Source: Chitinophagales bacterium (GTDB taxonomy: Bacteria > Bacteroidota > Bacteroidia > Chitinophagales > JADJOU01). Taken from it: a stretch of DNA of 64,000 nt. This document shows positions 8,258 through 16,535 of this stretch, piece by piece. The stretch covers positions 62,001 to 126,000 of the forward strand of contig JAEUUY010000030.1 in the NCBI GenBank assembly GCA_016787225.1, in the 5' to 3' direction. The position numbers were made by a program, and so were the translations under genes. The notes under the pieces were generated by a model that saw only the letters and a list, made by a program, of their open reading frames with translations, was not told the origin of the DNA and did no database searches. The first letter of the stretch is position 1; each line of letters starts with the position of its first letter.

Positions 8258-8319
8258 CGTAGCGGTCTTTGTGCCTCCATCTAATGAGGTAAAATTAGGT
8301 AAGCACAGACACCACTACG
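8258..8319. repeat. Second imperfect inverted repeat
   Basis: The segment cgtagcggtctttgtgcct pairs imperfectly with aagcacagacaccactacg, giving a stem of about 19 bp with a loop that itself contains cctc/gagg. Short outer matches (actg at 8241, cagt at 8340) could extend it. It lies between the attC-like hairpin and the LUD gene; no coding frame is seen in 8200-8445. Confidence 0.45.
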
Positions 8320-8463
8320 TTAATGTCTGAGCTAAAGGGCAGTAAAAGGCAAGTTCTTCAATTCGAAATTTTGTCCATTTTTATAAGCATATCACATTTT
8401 TAGGTAGATAGTAGTGCTATACAACTAAGTGATATTGCTATACATTTGCTCAAACATAGAGCG

Positions 8464-9156
8464 ATGTTTTCAAACTTATTACATAATAAAAATAAGCCGC
8501 AAGGCCTTGAAGGACATGAGTTAGATACTGATTTGACCAAGAAGATGTATACCACTTATGTACCTCAAGATGTCCTCGAAAATGAGATTTATAATCATGC
8601 TAAAACCTATGTGGAAATTCCGCATGATGCTGATTTAAATTTTGCACAAAAATTCATTGAGAAAGATGGGAAGTTTATTTACTGTACAACTCAAAAAGAA
8701 TTAGGAGATAAGCTAGTGCAATTCTTCAAATTAAACGATCTCAAAACTGTTTTTTTATGGGAGGAATCCATTATTCCTATCATTAAGGATAATGATTTTA
8801 CTAATGAAATTAGAATAGAACGAGTCATTGACAACTCCAATATTGCAATTAGTTATTGCGAAAGTTTAGTTTCTGAAGAGGGGAATATTATTCTCAATAC
8901 GAATCAGAATAGGTTTAGACCCTTAGATAATTTTCCCCAGTATCACATAATCCTAGCCTCAAAATCTCAGGTTAAATTAAATATAGAACATGCTGTTTCC
9001 GATTATATGCTGAAATATCACGATGTATTTCCATTTCTACTAGACATATCTCCCGAAGAGAAGAGCACTCGCTTCGCTATGAATAAGCCAATTTTAAACT
9101 CGAGAGGAACAAAAAAAGTTTTCGTGTTTTATTGCGAGGAATGTTGTTTTGAATAA
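8464..9156 (+). CDS. LUD (LutC/YkgG-type) domain protein
   Basis: Residues from KFIYCTTQKELGDKL to the ASKSQVKLNIEHAVSDY region match the LUD fold found in lactate-utilisation proteins LutB and LutC. Bacteroidota have stand-alone LUD proteins of this size whose substrate is not established, and no lutA or lutB is present here. The frame extends upstream to a TTG at 8446, but ATG 8464 is preferred. The C-terminus (FVFYCEECCFE) has three cysteines. The stop overlaps the lpxH start by 8 nt, so the two are probably translationally coupled. Confidence 0.75.
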   Translation: MFSNLLHNKNKPQGLEGHELDTDLTKKMYTTYVPQDVLENEIYNHAKTYVEIPHDADLNFAQKFIEKDGKFIYCTTQKELGDKLVQFFKLNDLKTVFLWEESIIPIIKDNDFTNEIRIERVIDNSNIAISYCESLVSEEGNIILNTNQNRFRPLDNFPQYHIILASKSQVKLNIEHAVSDYMLKYHDVFPFLLDISPEEKSTRFAMNKPILNSRGTKKVFVFYCEECCFE

Positions 9157-9961
9157 AATCAATCACACTCATATTGTGAAAAAACATCTTTTCCTATCCG
9201 ATTTTCATTTAGGAGTCCCTGATGCAAAGTCAAGTTTAGAAAGGGAAAAGAGAATCTGTGAACTACTTATAGAAAAAAAAGATGAAGTAAGCGATATTTA
9301 CTTTGTAGGCGATGTATTTGATTTTTGGTTTGAATATAATCATGCCGTTCCTAAAGGTCATTATAGATTTTTGGGGACTCTGGCTCTATTAGCAGATGCA
9401 GGCATTCAACTTCATTTCTTCAAAGGAAATCATGATATGTGGATGAGTGATTTATTTATTAATGAGTTTAATGCTAAAATATACCATGAGCCTATTGAGA
9501 TAGTATTGGACGGTAAAAACATATTGATAGGTCATGGGGACGGATTAGGACCGGGAGATCACAAGTTTAAATTTTTAAAACGTTTTTTCGCATCTTCTAT
9601 CTGCCAGTTTCTTTTTAGATGGATACACCCAGATATCGGAATAAGGTTAGCCAATTACTTTTCTTTTAAAAGTCGCTACGGTCAGCCACATACGCCTGAA
9701 CGATACCTAGGTAATAATAAGGAATGGTTATACATCTACTGTGAAAAAAAATTAATGGAAAAGCCGATAGACTATTTCATATTCGGACATAGACACTTGC
9801 CTATTTATACTAAAGTGGCGAATACGGCGTCTATTTACATTAACTTAGGTGATTGGCTCGACTACAATACCATTGCTATCTTCGATGGAAAAGAAGTATC
9901 TTTGTATCAGCATGAAAGTGGCAAAAACAACTTTGATTTTGACCCTAATTCTTCTCTCTAA
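9149..9961 (+). CDS. lpxH: UDP-2,3-diacylglucosamine diphosphatase (lipid A synthesis)
   Basis: A 270-residue calcineurin-like metallophosphoesterase with all metal-binding motifs: SDFHLG (D18, H20), GDVFDFW (54-60), GNHD (93-96), GHGD (128-131) and GHRH (213-216). LpxH hydrolyses UDP-2,3-diacylglucosamine to lipid X at the inner membrane, the fourth step of lipid A synthesis. The start is a TTG that overlaps the LUD gene by 8 nt; no ATG lies before the first metal motif. Its 3' end overlaps the next gene by 50 nt in another frame. Confidence 0.9.
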   Translation: MNKINHTHIVKKHLFLSDFHLGVPDAKSSLEREKRICELLIEKKDEVSDIYFVGDVFDFWFEYNHAVPKGHYRFLGTLALLADAGIQLHFFKGNHDMWMSDLFINEFNAKIYHEPIEIVLDGKNILIGHGDGLGPGDHKFKFLKRFFASSICQFLFRWIHPDIGIRLANYFSFKSRYGQPHTPERYLGNNKEWLYIYCEKKLMEKPIDYFIFGHRHLPIYTKVANTASIYINLGDWLDYNTIAIFDGKEVSLYQHESGKNNFDFDPNSSL

Positions 9962-10742
9962 GGAGAATAGCGCACAGTCATTTCTTGACACACTAAACTA
10001 CTCTATTGATTCCAATCTGAAGTATATCAAAGTAGATAAACTAAACAATATCTGGTATATTTATGAAAATAAAATAATAAGGACTAGCTCTGAGCAGGCC
10101 TACAATGACACATTAGACAATTTAAATATACAGCAGCTATCCCTGGACCTCAGTACACCTTTAAAAAACTTATTTTATTTTCGAAATAAAAATAGTGTTG
10201 AAATAAAAAATAGTCGCTGGGGGTTAATTTCTAGTTTTAAATTAGATGCTTTGCAGATTTTTGAACCTAGTTTAGTAAACTTTACATCGGATAAAATGGT
10301 ATTGATACTGGATGTAAGAGAAAATATGCTCTATAAACTAAATGAAAATGGAGTAAAAGTAAATCAAAAAACCAATCCATTTAGAATCTATAACAAGTAT
10401 TATTTCCCTAAAGAAATGATTCCATATAAAAACTATTGCATAGCCTTAGACACGACATATGGTATTTTTCTAATTGATGATTATGGAAATTTAAGTCAAA
10501 CAAAAAAAATAGAATATTGTCAAAATTTGTTTGAGCATAAAGGAAAGATATATCTTAGCCAAGGCAATATTTTGCTGCAAATTCAAACTACAGCAAAAGG
10601 TATACTTGATTTCTCCATAGTGAAAAAAGCCATATTTCCAAGTGCAATTCGTTCACTACAAACTTTAAACGAAAATGCGCTCATTCTTTTTGAGAATAAG
10701 CGCATCTATGAGCTGAAAAATTTTGAATCTTTATTTAAGTAA
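9912..10742 (+). CDS. Secreted hypothetical protein, possible beta-propeller
   Basis: From ATG 9912 the protein begins MKVAKTTLILTLILL followed by SKENSAQ, a signal peptide with a plausible cleavage after SAQ, and the mature part has about 255 residues. Repeated strand-like stretches (LNNIWYIYENKI, ENMLYKLNENGVKV, YGIFLIDDYGNL, GKIYLSQGNIL) recur at similar spacing and suggest a small propeller. No family is recognised. The start lies inside lpxH (50-nt overlap), which points to cotranscription. The 3' end overlaps the convergent TlpA-like gene by 12 nt. Confidence 0.65.
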   Translation: MKVAKTTLILTLILLSKENSAQSFLDTLNYSIDSNLKYIKVDKLNNIWYIYENKIIRTSSEQAYNDTLDNLNIQQLSLDLSTPLKNLFYFRNKNSVEIKNSRWGLISSFKLDALQIFEPSLVNFTSDKMVLILDVRENMLYKLNENGVKVNQKTNPFRIYNKYYFPKEMIPYKNYCIALDTTYGIFLIDDYGNLSQTKKIEYCQNLFEHKGKIYLSQGNILLQIQTTAKGILDFSIVKKAIFPSAIRSLQTLNENALILFENKRIYELKNFESLFK

Positions 10743-11264
10743 ATTCGCTAAAGTAGCATCGAGTTGTTCATGACTCAGACTGTTAGCTATAACCTTACCG
10801 CTAGGGTCTACCAAGAAATTAGCCGGAATAGACTCGATTCCATACTTGACTGCCCAATGAGAATCCCATCCACCTAGGTCTGAGATATGATAAGGCCAAA
10901 TCAAACCATCCTTGGCAATTGCACCTTGCCATTTATCAGCCTTGTGATCTAATGAAATTGACAATACTTCAAATCCCTTGGATTGATATTTATTATACAA
11001 AGCGACTAATCCAGGATTAAACTGACGACAAGGTGGACACCAAGAAGCCCAGAACTCTACTAAAACATACTTTGCTTGTATATTCGAAAATTTTACACTA
11101 TCGCCATTAGGTCCTATACCTTCAATTTCTACAAATCGGGGCTTTGCTTCAATTGACTCAGGCGGGGCAGAACTTCCACCCTGCTCGACTGCTATGTTCT
11201 CTTTTTTCGATAAGGTACAGGATGTAAAAAACCATATACCAATTACTAGACATAGCTTATTCAT
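10731..11264 (-). CDS. TlpA/ResA-like thiol-disulfide oxidoreductase, lipoprotein
   Basis: A 177-residue protein starting with a lipoprotein signal peptide (lipobox FFTSC, C16), a Ser/Pro linker, and a thioredoxin fold with active site WCPPC (C77, C80). A later GIESIPANFLVDPSGKV carries the cis-proline. Proteins of this type reduce or isomerise disulfides or cytochrome c apoproteins on the periplasmic side of the envelope. Its start overlaps the THX gene by 8 nt, so the two are cotranscribed. Confidence 0.88.
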   Translation of the reverse strand: MNKLCLVIGIWFFTSCTLSKKENIAVEQGGSSAPPESIEAKPRFVEIEGIGPNGDSVKFSNIQAKYVLVEFWASWCPPCRQFNPGLVALYNKYQSKGFEVLSISLDHKADKWQGAIAKDGLIWPYHISDLGGWDSHWAVKYGIESIPANFLVDPSGKVIANSLSHEQLDATLANLLK

Positions 11265-11478
11265 CGGTACCGTCTGTTGTTTTCTTAGCAGTTCGTTTCG
11301 TCGTTTTCTTTGTTTTTTTCACCTCTGGTTCTGCAGAGGCTTCAGCTACCTTTTTTACTTTTACAGTTTTAACCTTAGCTACTTTAGCCGTTTTCTTTGC
11401 ACTTCTTTGCTTTCTCTTCTTACCGAAAGAACCATTAGCTATTTTACCTCTCTTTGATTTAATATCGCCTTTTCCCAT
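11257..11478 (-). CDS. 30S ribosomal protein THX-like, with long basic tail
   Basis: The first 27 residues (MGKGDIKSKRGKIANGSFG and on) match the small THX protein that sits in the head of the 30S subunit. The rest, about 45 residues, is a Lys/Ala/Thr/Val tail of histone-like composition ending in TDGTDE, longer than the compact Thermus THX. It lies upstream of, and overlaps, the TlpA-like gene. Confidence 0.75.
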   Translation of the reverse strand: MGKGDIKSKRGKIANGSFGKKRKQRSAKKTAKVAKVKTVKVKKVAEASAEPEVKKTKKTTKRTAKKTTDGTDE

Positions 11479-11584
11479 TGTAAAATTATTGTTTTAAATT
11501 TAAAAAATCTGTATTCGACAAATATAGTTGAAAAAAATTATTTTATAAAATCAATGATTCATTGTTGTTAATACAAAAAAAAAA

Positions 11585-11607
11585 ACTCCGCATGAATTAT
11601 GCGGAGT
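11585..11607 (-). terminator. Rho-independent terminator of the HU gene
   Basis: A perfect 9-bp stem (actccgcat/atgcggagt) with loop gaatt is followed on the minus strand by a run of U (plus-strand A tract 11574-11585). It lies 32 nt downstream of the HU stop. Confidence 0.92.
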
Positions 11608-11638
11608 ATAAGTAAACAAGTAAGATATTATGAATAAA

Positions 11639-11926
11639 TTACTTTACTTTTGCTTTTGAAGCAGCAGCAGAAAGATCTGCACCAGCTTTGAATTTAGCTA
11701 CAGTTTTTGCAGCTATTTTGATTTCTTTGCCAGTTTGAGGATTTCTTCCTGTTCTAGCACTTCTTTTAGATACAGAGAAAGTACCAAACCCAACTAAAGT
11801 AACTTTGTTACCTTTTTGAAGAGTAGACTTTACTGCATTCATGAAAGAATTCAATGCATCACCAGCTGCAGCTTTAGTTATACCTGCATCACCAGCAATT
11901 TTGTCGATTAAATCTCCTTTGTTCAT
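11639..11926 (-). CDS. hup: HU family DNA-binding protein
   Basis: A 95-residue nucleoid protein with the typical HU layout: an N-terminal helix pair ([21 protein letters not shown]), the [21 protein letters not shown] arm with its R-x-x-RNPQTG motif and the intercalating proline, and a C-terminal KAKVK tail a little longer than in E. coli HU. It is a single-gene transcript bounded by its own promoter and terminator. Confidence 0.96.
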   Translation of the reverse strand: MNKGDLIDKIAGDAGITKAAAGDALNSFMNAVKSTLQKGNKVTLVGFGTFSVSKRSARTGRNPQTGKEIKIAAKTVAKFKAGADLSAAASKAKVK

Positions 11927-11965
11927 CTTTTAAGATTTTAAGTTGTTAATAATTAATTACGAGAG

Positions 11966-11973
11966 CAAATTTA
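11966..11973 (-). promoter_or_regulatory. HU promoter -7 box
   Basis: The minus strand reads taaatttg, a perfect TAnnTTTG, with a TTG element 18 nt upstream (attg then taaacaggcgatttgcta). The leader to the HU ATG would be about 33 nt. The rest of the 11927-12244 gap holds no recognisable gene. Confidence 0.65.
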
Positions 11974-12198
11974 TAGCAAATCGCCTGTTTACAATACTTC
12001 TCAAGGATTTTCAATTAAAATTATTGTGGAAAAGCCTTGATTCTATGGTCGCGAAGTCACTTAATCAACTATTTTTCTGCATTTTACATAAATTTCAATC
12101 CAAGCTAAAATGTGGATTATTATTTCAATTGAATCGTCTACAAAGCCTATAAAAACTGAATTCACAAAAAAATAATAGGAAAAAGACCCAATTTTCAA

Positions 12199-12206
12199 TA
12201 AATTTG
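12199..12206 (+). promoter_or_regulatory. Putative -7 box upstream of small lipoprotein and phoH
   Basis: taaatttg matches TAnnTTTG, 38 nt before the GTG at 12245. It could drive the small lipoprotein frame, phoH and the overlapping purC and phosphatase genes. Confidence 0.5.
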
Positions 12207-12244
12207 TAGTTATAAATTAAGAGTTTAATCCATAATAGTAAACG

Positions 12245-12451
12245 GTGAAATACATTTTTTTAATTATTATTCTACTTTGCATTCAGACTTCATGTAAGAA
12301 AGCGTCCACTTACTCTACTGTTTGTAATGATGAAGCAAGAAAAAAAACCAGCGGAGTTTCGGGTAGAGAGGTCGGAGCTACCAAGGTAAAGCGTAACTCA
12401 TACAGAACTACCACCAGAAGACCACACAGACTTGGCTTACTCAGACGCTAA
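12245..12451 (+). CDS. Small putative lipoprotein
   Basis: A 68-residue frame starting with GTG encodes a hydrophobic leader (KYIFLIIILLCIQTSC) with a lipobox-like cysteine at residue 17, followed by a short Arg/Thr-rich tail. It ends 21 nt before phoH. No family is recognised. The basic tail (RRPHRLGLLRR) is unusual for a lipoprotein. Support comes from the signal sequence and the promoter upstream. Confidence 0.45.
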   Translation: MKYIFLIIILLCIQTSCKKASTYSTVCNDEARKKTSGVSGREVGATKVKRNSYRTTTRRPHRLGLLRR

Positions 12452-12472
12452 TCTTCCTTATTTAATTCAATT

Positions 12473-13441
12473 ATGATAGAGAGTACTATACTTTTACAAG
12501 ATATAGATCCATTGGTATTATATGGAGTCAATAACAATAAACTTGATTTGCTAAAAAAAGCCTTTCCACTGCTGAAAATGGTTTTCAGAGGGGATAAAAT
12601 TAAGGTAACAGGTAAAGAAGAAGAAATTGCGCAGTTCGAATTGAAAATGCGAGTAATTGTTGAGCATATAAAACAATATCAAGATATCACTTTAAAGGAT
12701 ATTGAGAGAATTACTCTTAGTGAGACTCCAGATACCGCATATCTAGCCAAACCCACTGGGGATGTTATCGTTTATGGAAACAACGGTCATGTGGTGCGCG
12801 CTCGCACCCCCAATCAAAAGGTGATGGTAGAGCAGAACCTAAAAAACGATATCCTATTCGCCATAGGACCAGCCGGTACAGGAAAAACTTATACCGCAGT
12901 TGCCTTGGCAGTCAAGGCTTGGAAAGAAAAACAAGTAAAGAGAATTATCCTCACTAGACCTGCCGTAGAAGCTGGAGAAAACTTAGGATTTCTGCCAGGT
13001 GATTTACGAGAAAAGGTGGATCCATATTTACGCCCGCTCTACGATGCACTCGAAGATATGATTCCATTTGATAAACTGACTCAGCTCAAAGAGACTCGTA
13101 TTATTGAGGTCGCGCCTCTTGCCTTTATGCGCGGTCGAACGCTAGATAATGCTTTTATCATATTGGATGAAGCACAGAACGCTACTTCTATGCAGTTGAA
13201 AATGTTTCTGACACGCATAGGTCCTAACGCTAAATGCATAGTCACCGGTGATATCACACAAATAGATTTACCCAAAACTCAGCAGAGCGGCTTGCCGTTT
13301 ACCTTGAGAATTTTAGATGGAATAGAAGGAATAGGTATCGTACGACTAACCAATGCAGATGTTATACGACACAGATTGGTAGCTAAAATAATTAGCGCCT
13401 TTGAAAATAATGCCGAAAGCCATGATAAAAACTCAAGGTAA
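12473..13441 (+). CDS. phoH: PhoH-like P-loop NTPase
   Basis: A 322-residue protein with an N-terminal KH-like segment (about 1-80), Walker A GPAGTGKT (132-139), the family signature LTRPAVEAGENLGFLPGDL and Walker B FIILDEAQN. PhoH proteins are ATPases linked to RNA metabolism and often sit near ybeY, but here the neighbour is purC. The last 20 nt or more overlap purC. Confidence 0.92.
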   Translation: MIESTILLQDIDPLVLYGVNNNKLDLLKKAFPLLKMVFRGDKIKVTGKEEEIAQFELKMRVIVEHIKQYQDITLKDIERITLSETPDTAYLAKPTGDVIVYGNNGHVVRARTPNQKVMVEQNLKNDILFAIGPAGTGKTYTAVALAVKAWKEKQVKRIILTRPAVEAGENLGFLPGDLREKVDPYLRPLYDALEDMIPFDKLTQLKETRIIEVAPLAFMRGRTLDNAFIILDEAQNATSMQLKMFLTRIGPNAKCIVTGDITQIDLPKTQQSGLPFTLRILDGIEGIGIVRLTNADVIRHRLVAKIISAFENNAESHDKNSR

Positions 13442-14351
13442 TACACAATACTACCGTGGCAAGGTAAGGGATGTTTACTCCCATGATGAATATATTTTTA
13501 TTGTGGTGTCAGATAGAATATCTGCATTTGATGTAGTTCTACCTGAACCCATACCATACAAGGGTGCTGTGCTGAATGGCATATCCACATATTTTTTAAA
13601 TAACACCAAAGACATAGTCCCTAATTGGCTTATCGATACACCTAATAGTCATGTGGCTTATGGACATCTAGCACCGACTATACCTATAGAAATTGTAGTG
13701 CGAGGCTATATAGCTGGCAGCATGTGGCGTGCCTATGAAGCAGGTGAACGAAATTTTTGTGGTATTCAATTACCCGATGGATTAAAAAATAATCAAAAGC
13801 TTGATTCACCTATCATCACTCCTACGACCAAAGCGGCAGCTGGTCACGATGAAAACACTTCTGAAGATGAAATACTCAAACAGGGAATTGTATCTAAGGA
13901 AGAATGGGAATTGATCAAAAAATATGCATTCGATTTATTTGAATTTGGCACCCGATATGCTGCTTCAAAAAATCTTATTTTGGTCGATACTAAATTTGAA
14001 TTTGGGAAAAAGAAAAATGGAGAGATTATCTTAATTGATGAAATCTTGACACCCGATAGTTCGCGTTATTTTATAGCGGATACGTATCATGAAAAATTTG
14101 AAAAAGGTGAAAATCCAGGTCAATTGTCCAAAGAGTTTGTACGACAATGGCTCATTGAAAATAACTTCATGGGACGCCAAGGCGACCAAATCCCAGTCAT
14201 GCACAAAGAGTGGATAAGCGAGATTAGTGATAAATATATTGCGCTCTACAATAAACTAATTGAGCCTCCATTTGTCAAAGAATCTAAAGAATTTAATCTC
14301 CATAAAATTCAATTAGCATATGACAATTTCTACCAAAAATATTATTCGTAG
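13422..14351 (+). CDS. purC: Phosphoribosylaminoimidazole-succinocarboxamide synthase (SAICAR synthetase)
   Basis: It joins CAIR and aspartate in purine synthesis. The N-terminal GKVRDVY motif, SDRISAFDVVLPEPIPYKG, the ARG-region equivalent VVRGYIAGSMWRAYE and the C-terminal LIDEILTPDSSRYF are all present, and the size (about 310 residues) matches the long PurC form. Starts at 13401 and 13410 are also in frame; 13422 places MIKTQGNTQYYRGKVRD closest to the family N-terminus. It overlaps phoH at its start and a nuclease-fold gene at its end. Confidence 0.94.
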   Translation: MIKTQGNTQYYRGKVRDVYSHDEYIFIVVSDRISAFDVVLPEPIPYKGAVLNGISTYFLNNTKDIVPNWLIDTPNSHVAYGHLAPTIPIEIVVRGYIAGSMWRAYEAGERNFCGIQLPDGLKNNQKLDSPIITPTTKAAAGHDENTSEDEILKQGIVSKEEWELIKKYAFDLFEFGTRYAASKNLILVDTKFEFGKKKNGEIILIDEILTPDSSRYFIADTYHEKFEKGENPGQLSKEFVRQWLIENNFMGRQGDQIPVMHKEWISEISDKYIALYNKLIEPPFVKESKEFNLHKIQLAYDNFYQKYYS

Positions 14352-15375
14352 TATTTCGATACTACTTATAATTCTCTGTCAGCATAAGCTCACCGCTCAG
14401 GATAAAGATAAATTCAATATTGGCCTTATTGGGTTTTATAATCTGGAAAATCTTTATGATACCATAGATCAAGATATGGTACAAGATGAAGAATTTACTC
14501 CTGAAGGCACCAGACGATATACAGGCGAAGTCTATAAAGATAAGCTAACCAAGCTCGACCAAGTTTTATCTGAAATGGGAACAGACCATAGCCCAGATGG
14601 AATAGCAGTATTGGGTGTGGCGGAGATAGAAAATAGAAGTGTTTTGCGCGATTTATGTTTGCAAAATGGCATTAAAAATCGAAACTATAAAATAGTACAC
14701 TACGACTCGAAAGATGCACGTGGTGTGGATGTAGGTCTTCTCTATAATCCTAAATATTTCAAAGTGATGAAATCAGATAAAATCTATGTCGATATGGAAG
14801 ACCTCGGAGAAGGCAAGACTAGAGATATATTATGGGTACAGGGTTTATTTATGGGAGAGGAAACTCATATCATGGTCGCACACTGGCCCAGCCGCCGAGG
14901 TGGAGAAGAAGTGTCTATGCCTAAGCGCTGCCGAGCAGCAGAATTTATGCGAGCAAAAACCGATAGCATTCTTCTGCAAAGTCCTAATGTCAATATTATA
15001 GTGATGGGTGACTTGAATGATGATCCAACCAGTCCTAGCGTAGTCAAATGCCTCAAATCTTCTGGTAAAAAAGAAGAGGCCAAAGATGGCATATTTTTTA
15101 ATCCATTTTATGATTATTTCAAAAAGGGTATAGGAACTCTAGCCTATGCTGATGCTTGGAATTTGTTTGATCAAATCTTAGTCTCCCCTGCTGCACTGCA
15201 AGCTGATAATCCCCTAATCTATGGTGGTGGATTTATTTTTAGTCGCAGCTATATGCTACAGATGGACGGTCAATACAAAGGCTATCCTTTTCGAACCTAT
15301 AATGGCGATATTTACCAAGGTGGTTATTCGGATCATTTTCCGACGTATTTAGTATTTAGGAAAAAGGTGAAATAG
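14320..15375 (+). CDS. Secreted endonuclease/exonuclease/phosphatase-fold protein
   Basis: A signal peptide (residues about 1-26, ending KLTAQ) precedes an EEP-fold domain. Motifs include GFYNLENLYD at the start of the domain, VAEIENRSVLRDL with the catalytic Glu, HWPSRRGGE, VMGDLNDDP and SDHFPTYLVF at the end. EEP enzymes cleave DNA, phospholipid head groups or sugar phosphates; the substrate here is unknown. It overlaps purC by 32 nt, so it is likely cotranscribed. Confidence 0.88.
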   Translation: MTISTKNIIRSISILLIILCQHKLTAQDKDKFNIGLIGFYNLENLYDTIDQDMVQDEEFTPEGTRRYTGEVYKDKLTKLDQVLSEMGTDHSPDGIAVLGVAEIENRSVLRDLCLQNGIKNRNYKIVHYDSKDARGVDVGLLYNPKYFKVMKSDKIYVDMEDLGEGKTRDILWVQGLFMGEETHIMVAHWPSRRGGEEVSMPKRCRAAEFMRAKTDSILLQSPNVNIIVMGDLNDDPTSPSVVKCLKSSGKKEEAKDGIFFNPFYDYFKKGIGTLAYADAWNLFDQILVSPAALQADNPLIYGGGFIFSRSYMLQMDGQYKGYPFRTYNGDIYQGGYSDHFPTYLVFRKKVK

Positions 15376-15384
15376 CTGATATGA
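15375..15384. repeat. Left inverted repeat flanking the four-helix-bundle gene
   Basis: gctgatatga is the exact reverse complement of 15960-15969. Similarity continues inward to about 22 nt with a few mismatches, followed by a gatgag-rich tract (15394-15415). Confidence 0.55.
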
Positions 15385-15545
15385 CAATATGCAGATGAGA
15401 CGATGAGATGATGAAGAAGAGATTCTATGGTCTGAAGATAAAATAATTTAAAAACTAATAAATTTAATTTTTATGTCATTAATTTGATTTTGTTCCTATA
15501 GGAGAATTTTTTGTTAATTTAATTTTACTCAATAAACATATTTAA

Positions 15546-15896
15546 ATGAAAGAAAATGAAATTGTAAAACTTAGTTTTAACTTTGCTCTTGAAACTATTT
15601 CTTATTGTGAAATTTTGGAAGAAAATAGAAAATATGTAATAGCTAGGCAGCTTCTTAGATCTGGAACATCAATAGGAGCAAATGTCAGAGAAGCACAAAA
15701 TTGTGAAAGTCGAGCAGATTTTATACATAAGCTAAAAATTGCTGCCAAAGAAGCTGAAGAAACCGACTATTGGATTAGTTTGTGTAAATATTCAGCTAGC
15801 TATCCCAATGTAGCATTGTTAGAAACTCAAATTACAAGCATTTTAAAGCTATTAAATAAAATTATATCAACCTTGAAGAAGAGGGAGAAATCTTAA
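15546..15896 (+). CDS. Four-helix-bundle protein (23S rRNA intervening-sequence protein family)
   Basis: A 116-residue helical protein with the family hallmarks ARQLLRSGTSIGANVREAQ and KLKIAAKEAEETDYWISL. The family was first seen encoded within 23S rRNA intervening sequences, but chromosomal copies outside rRNA are common in Bacteroidota; their role is unknown. The gene stands alone between 10-bp perfect inverted repeats and gatgag/catcat tracts, which suggests that it moves as a unit. Confidence 0.85.
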   Translation: MKENEIVKLSFNFALETISYCEILEENRKYVIARQLLRSGTSIGANVREAQNCESRADFIHKLKIAAKEAEETDYWISLCKYSASYPNVALLETQITSILKLLNKIISTLKKREKS

Positions 15897-15959
15897 ATTG
15901 AAAGTCTAATTCGTCATCGACATATTTTTAAATCCCTCATTAGTAAAATTTTCATATCA

Positions 15960-15969
15960 TCATATCAGC
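15960..15969. repeat. Right inverted repeat flanking the four-helix-bundle gene
   Basis: tcatatcagc pairs with 15375-15384. The copy lies in a catcat-rich tract immediately before folA. Confidence 0.55.
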
Positions 15970-15986
15970 TCATCATCACATAAAAA

Positions 15987-16487
15987 ATGGAAATTAACAT
16001 CATCGTCGCCTACTCCTCCAATCTCGCTATAGGCAAGGATAACAACCTTCTCTGGCATTTAGCAGATGACATGGCATTTTTCAAAAACCAAACGAACGGT
16101 AAAACTGTTGTAATGGGTAAGAATACCTATTTATCACTGCCTAAAAAATTTCGACCATTACCGAATAGAAAAAATGTTGTTATTAGTCGTCAAGAGCCTA
16201 TTGAGGAGCATGAAAATTTAATTTGGTATAAATCACTAGAAGAAGCGATCTATGCTCTAAAGAAAACTGAAGATGAAATTTATATCATAGGTGGAGGAAG
16301 TATCTATGAGCAAGCCTTACCACTGGCCAATGCCGTATATGCCACGGAGGTTAAGGTCGATATCAATGGTGACACCTATTTCCCTCAACTCAACTATGAA
16401 GAATGGACACGAGAAGTTCTGCATAGCTTTTCAAAAAATGAGAAGAATGAGTATGATTTTGAGGTGGTACGTTATCATAGAAATTAA
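15987..16487 (+). CDS. folA: Dihydrofolate reductase
   Basis: A 166-residue enzyme that reduces dihydrofolate with NADPH. Motifs are the N-terminal IIVAYSSNLAIGKDNNLLWHLADDMAFFK (catalytic Asp in the LADDM helix, Trp before it), GKTVVMGKNTY, and IYIIGGGSIYEQAL for the cofactor. Its length fits chromosomal DHFR. No thyA is visible beside it. Confidence 0.96.
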   Translation: MEINIIVAYSSNLAIGKDNNLLWHLADDMAFFKNQTNGKTVVMGKNTYLSLPKKFRPLPNRKNVVISRQEPIEEHENLIWYKSLEEAIYALKKTEDEIYIIGGGSIYEQALPLANAVYATEVKVDINGDTYFPQLNYEEWTREVLHSFSKNEKNEYDFEVVRYHRN

Positions 16488-16535
16488 AATGTAACCTTTT
16501 ACCTACTAAATCAACTAATAATCAAATTAAAAAAA

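Noticed and set aside
11943-12152. Plus-strand frame of 69 codons upstream of HU
   Set aside because: It overlaps the HU promoter, has no ribosome-binding context, and its protein looks random.
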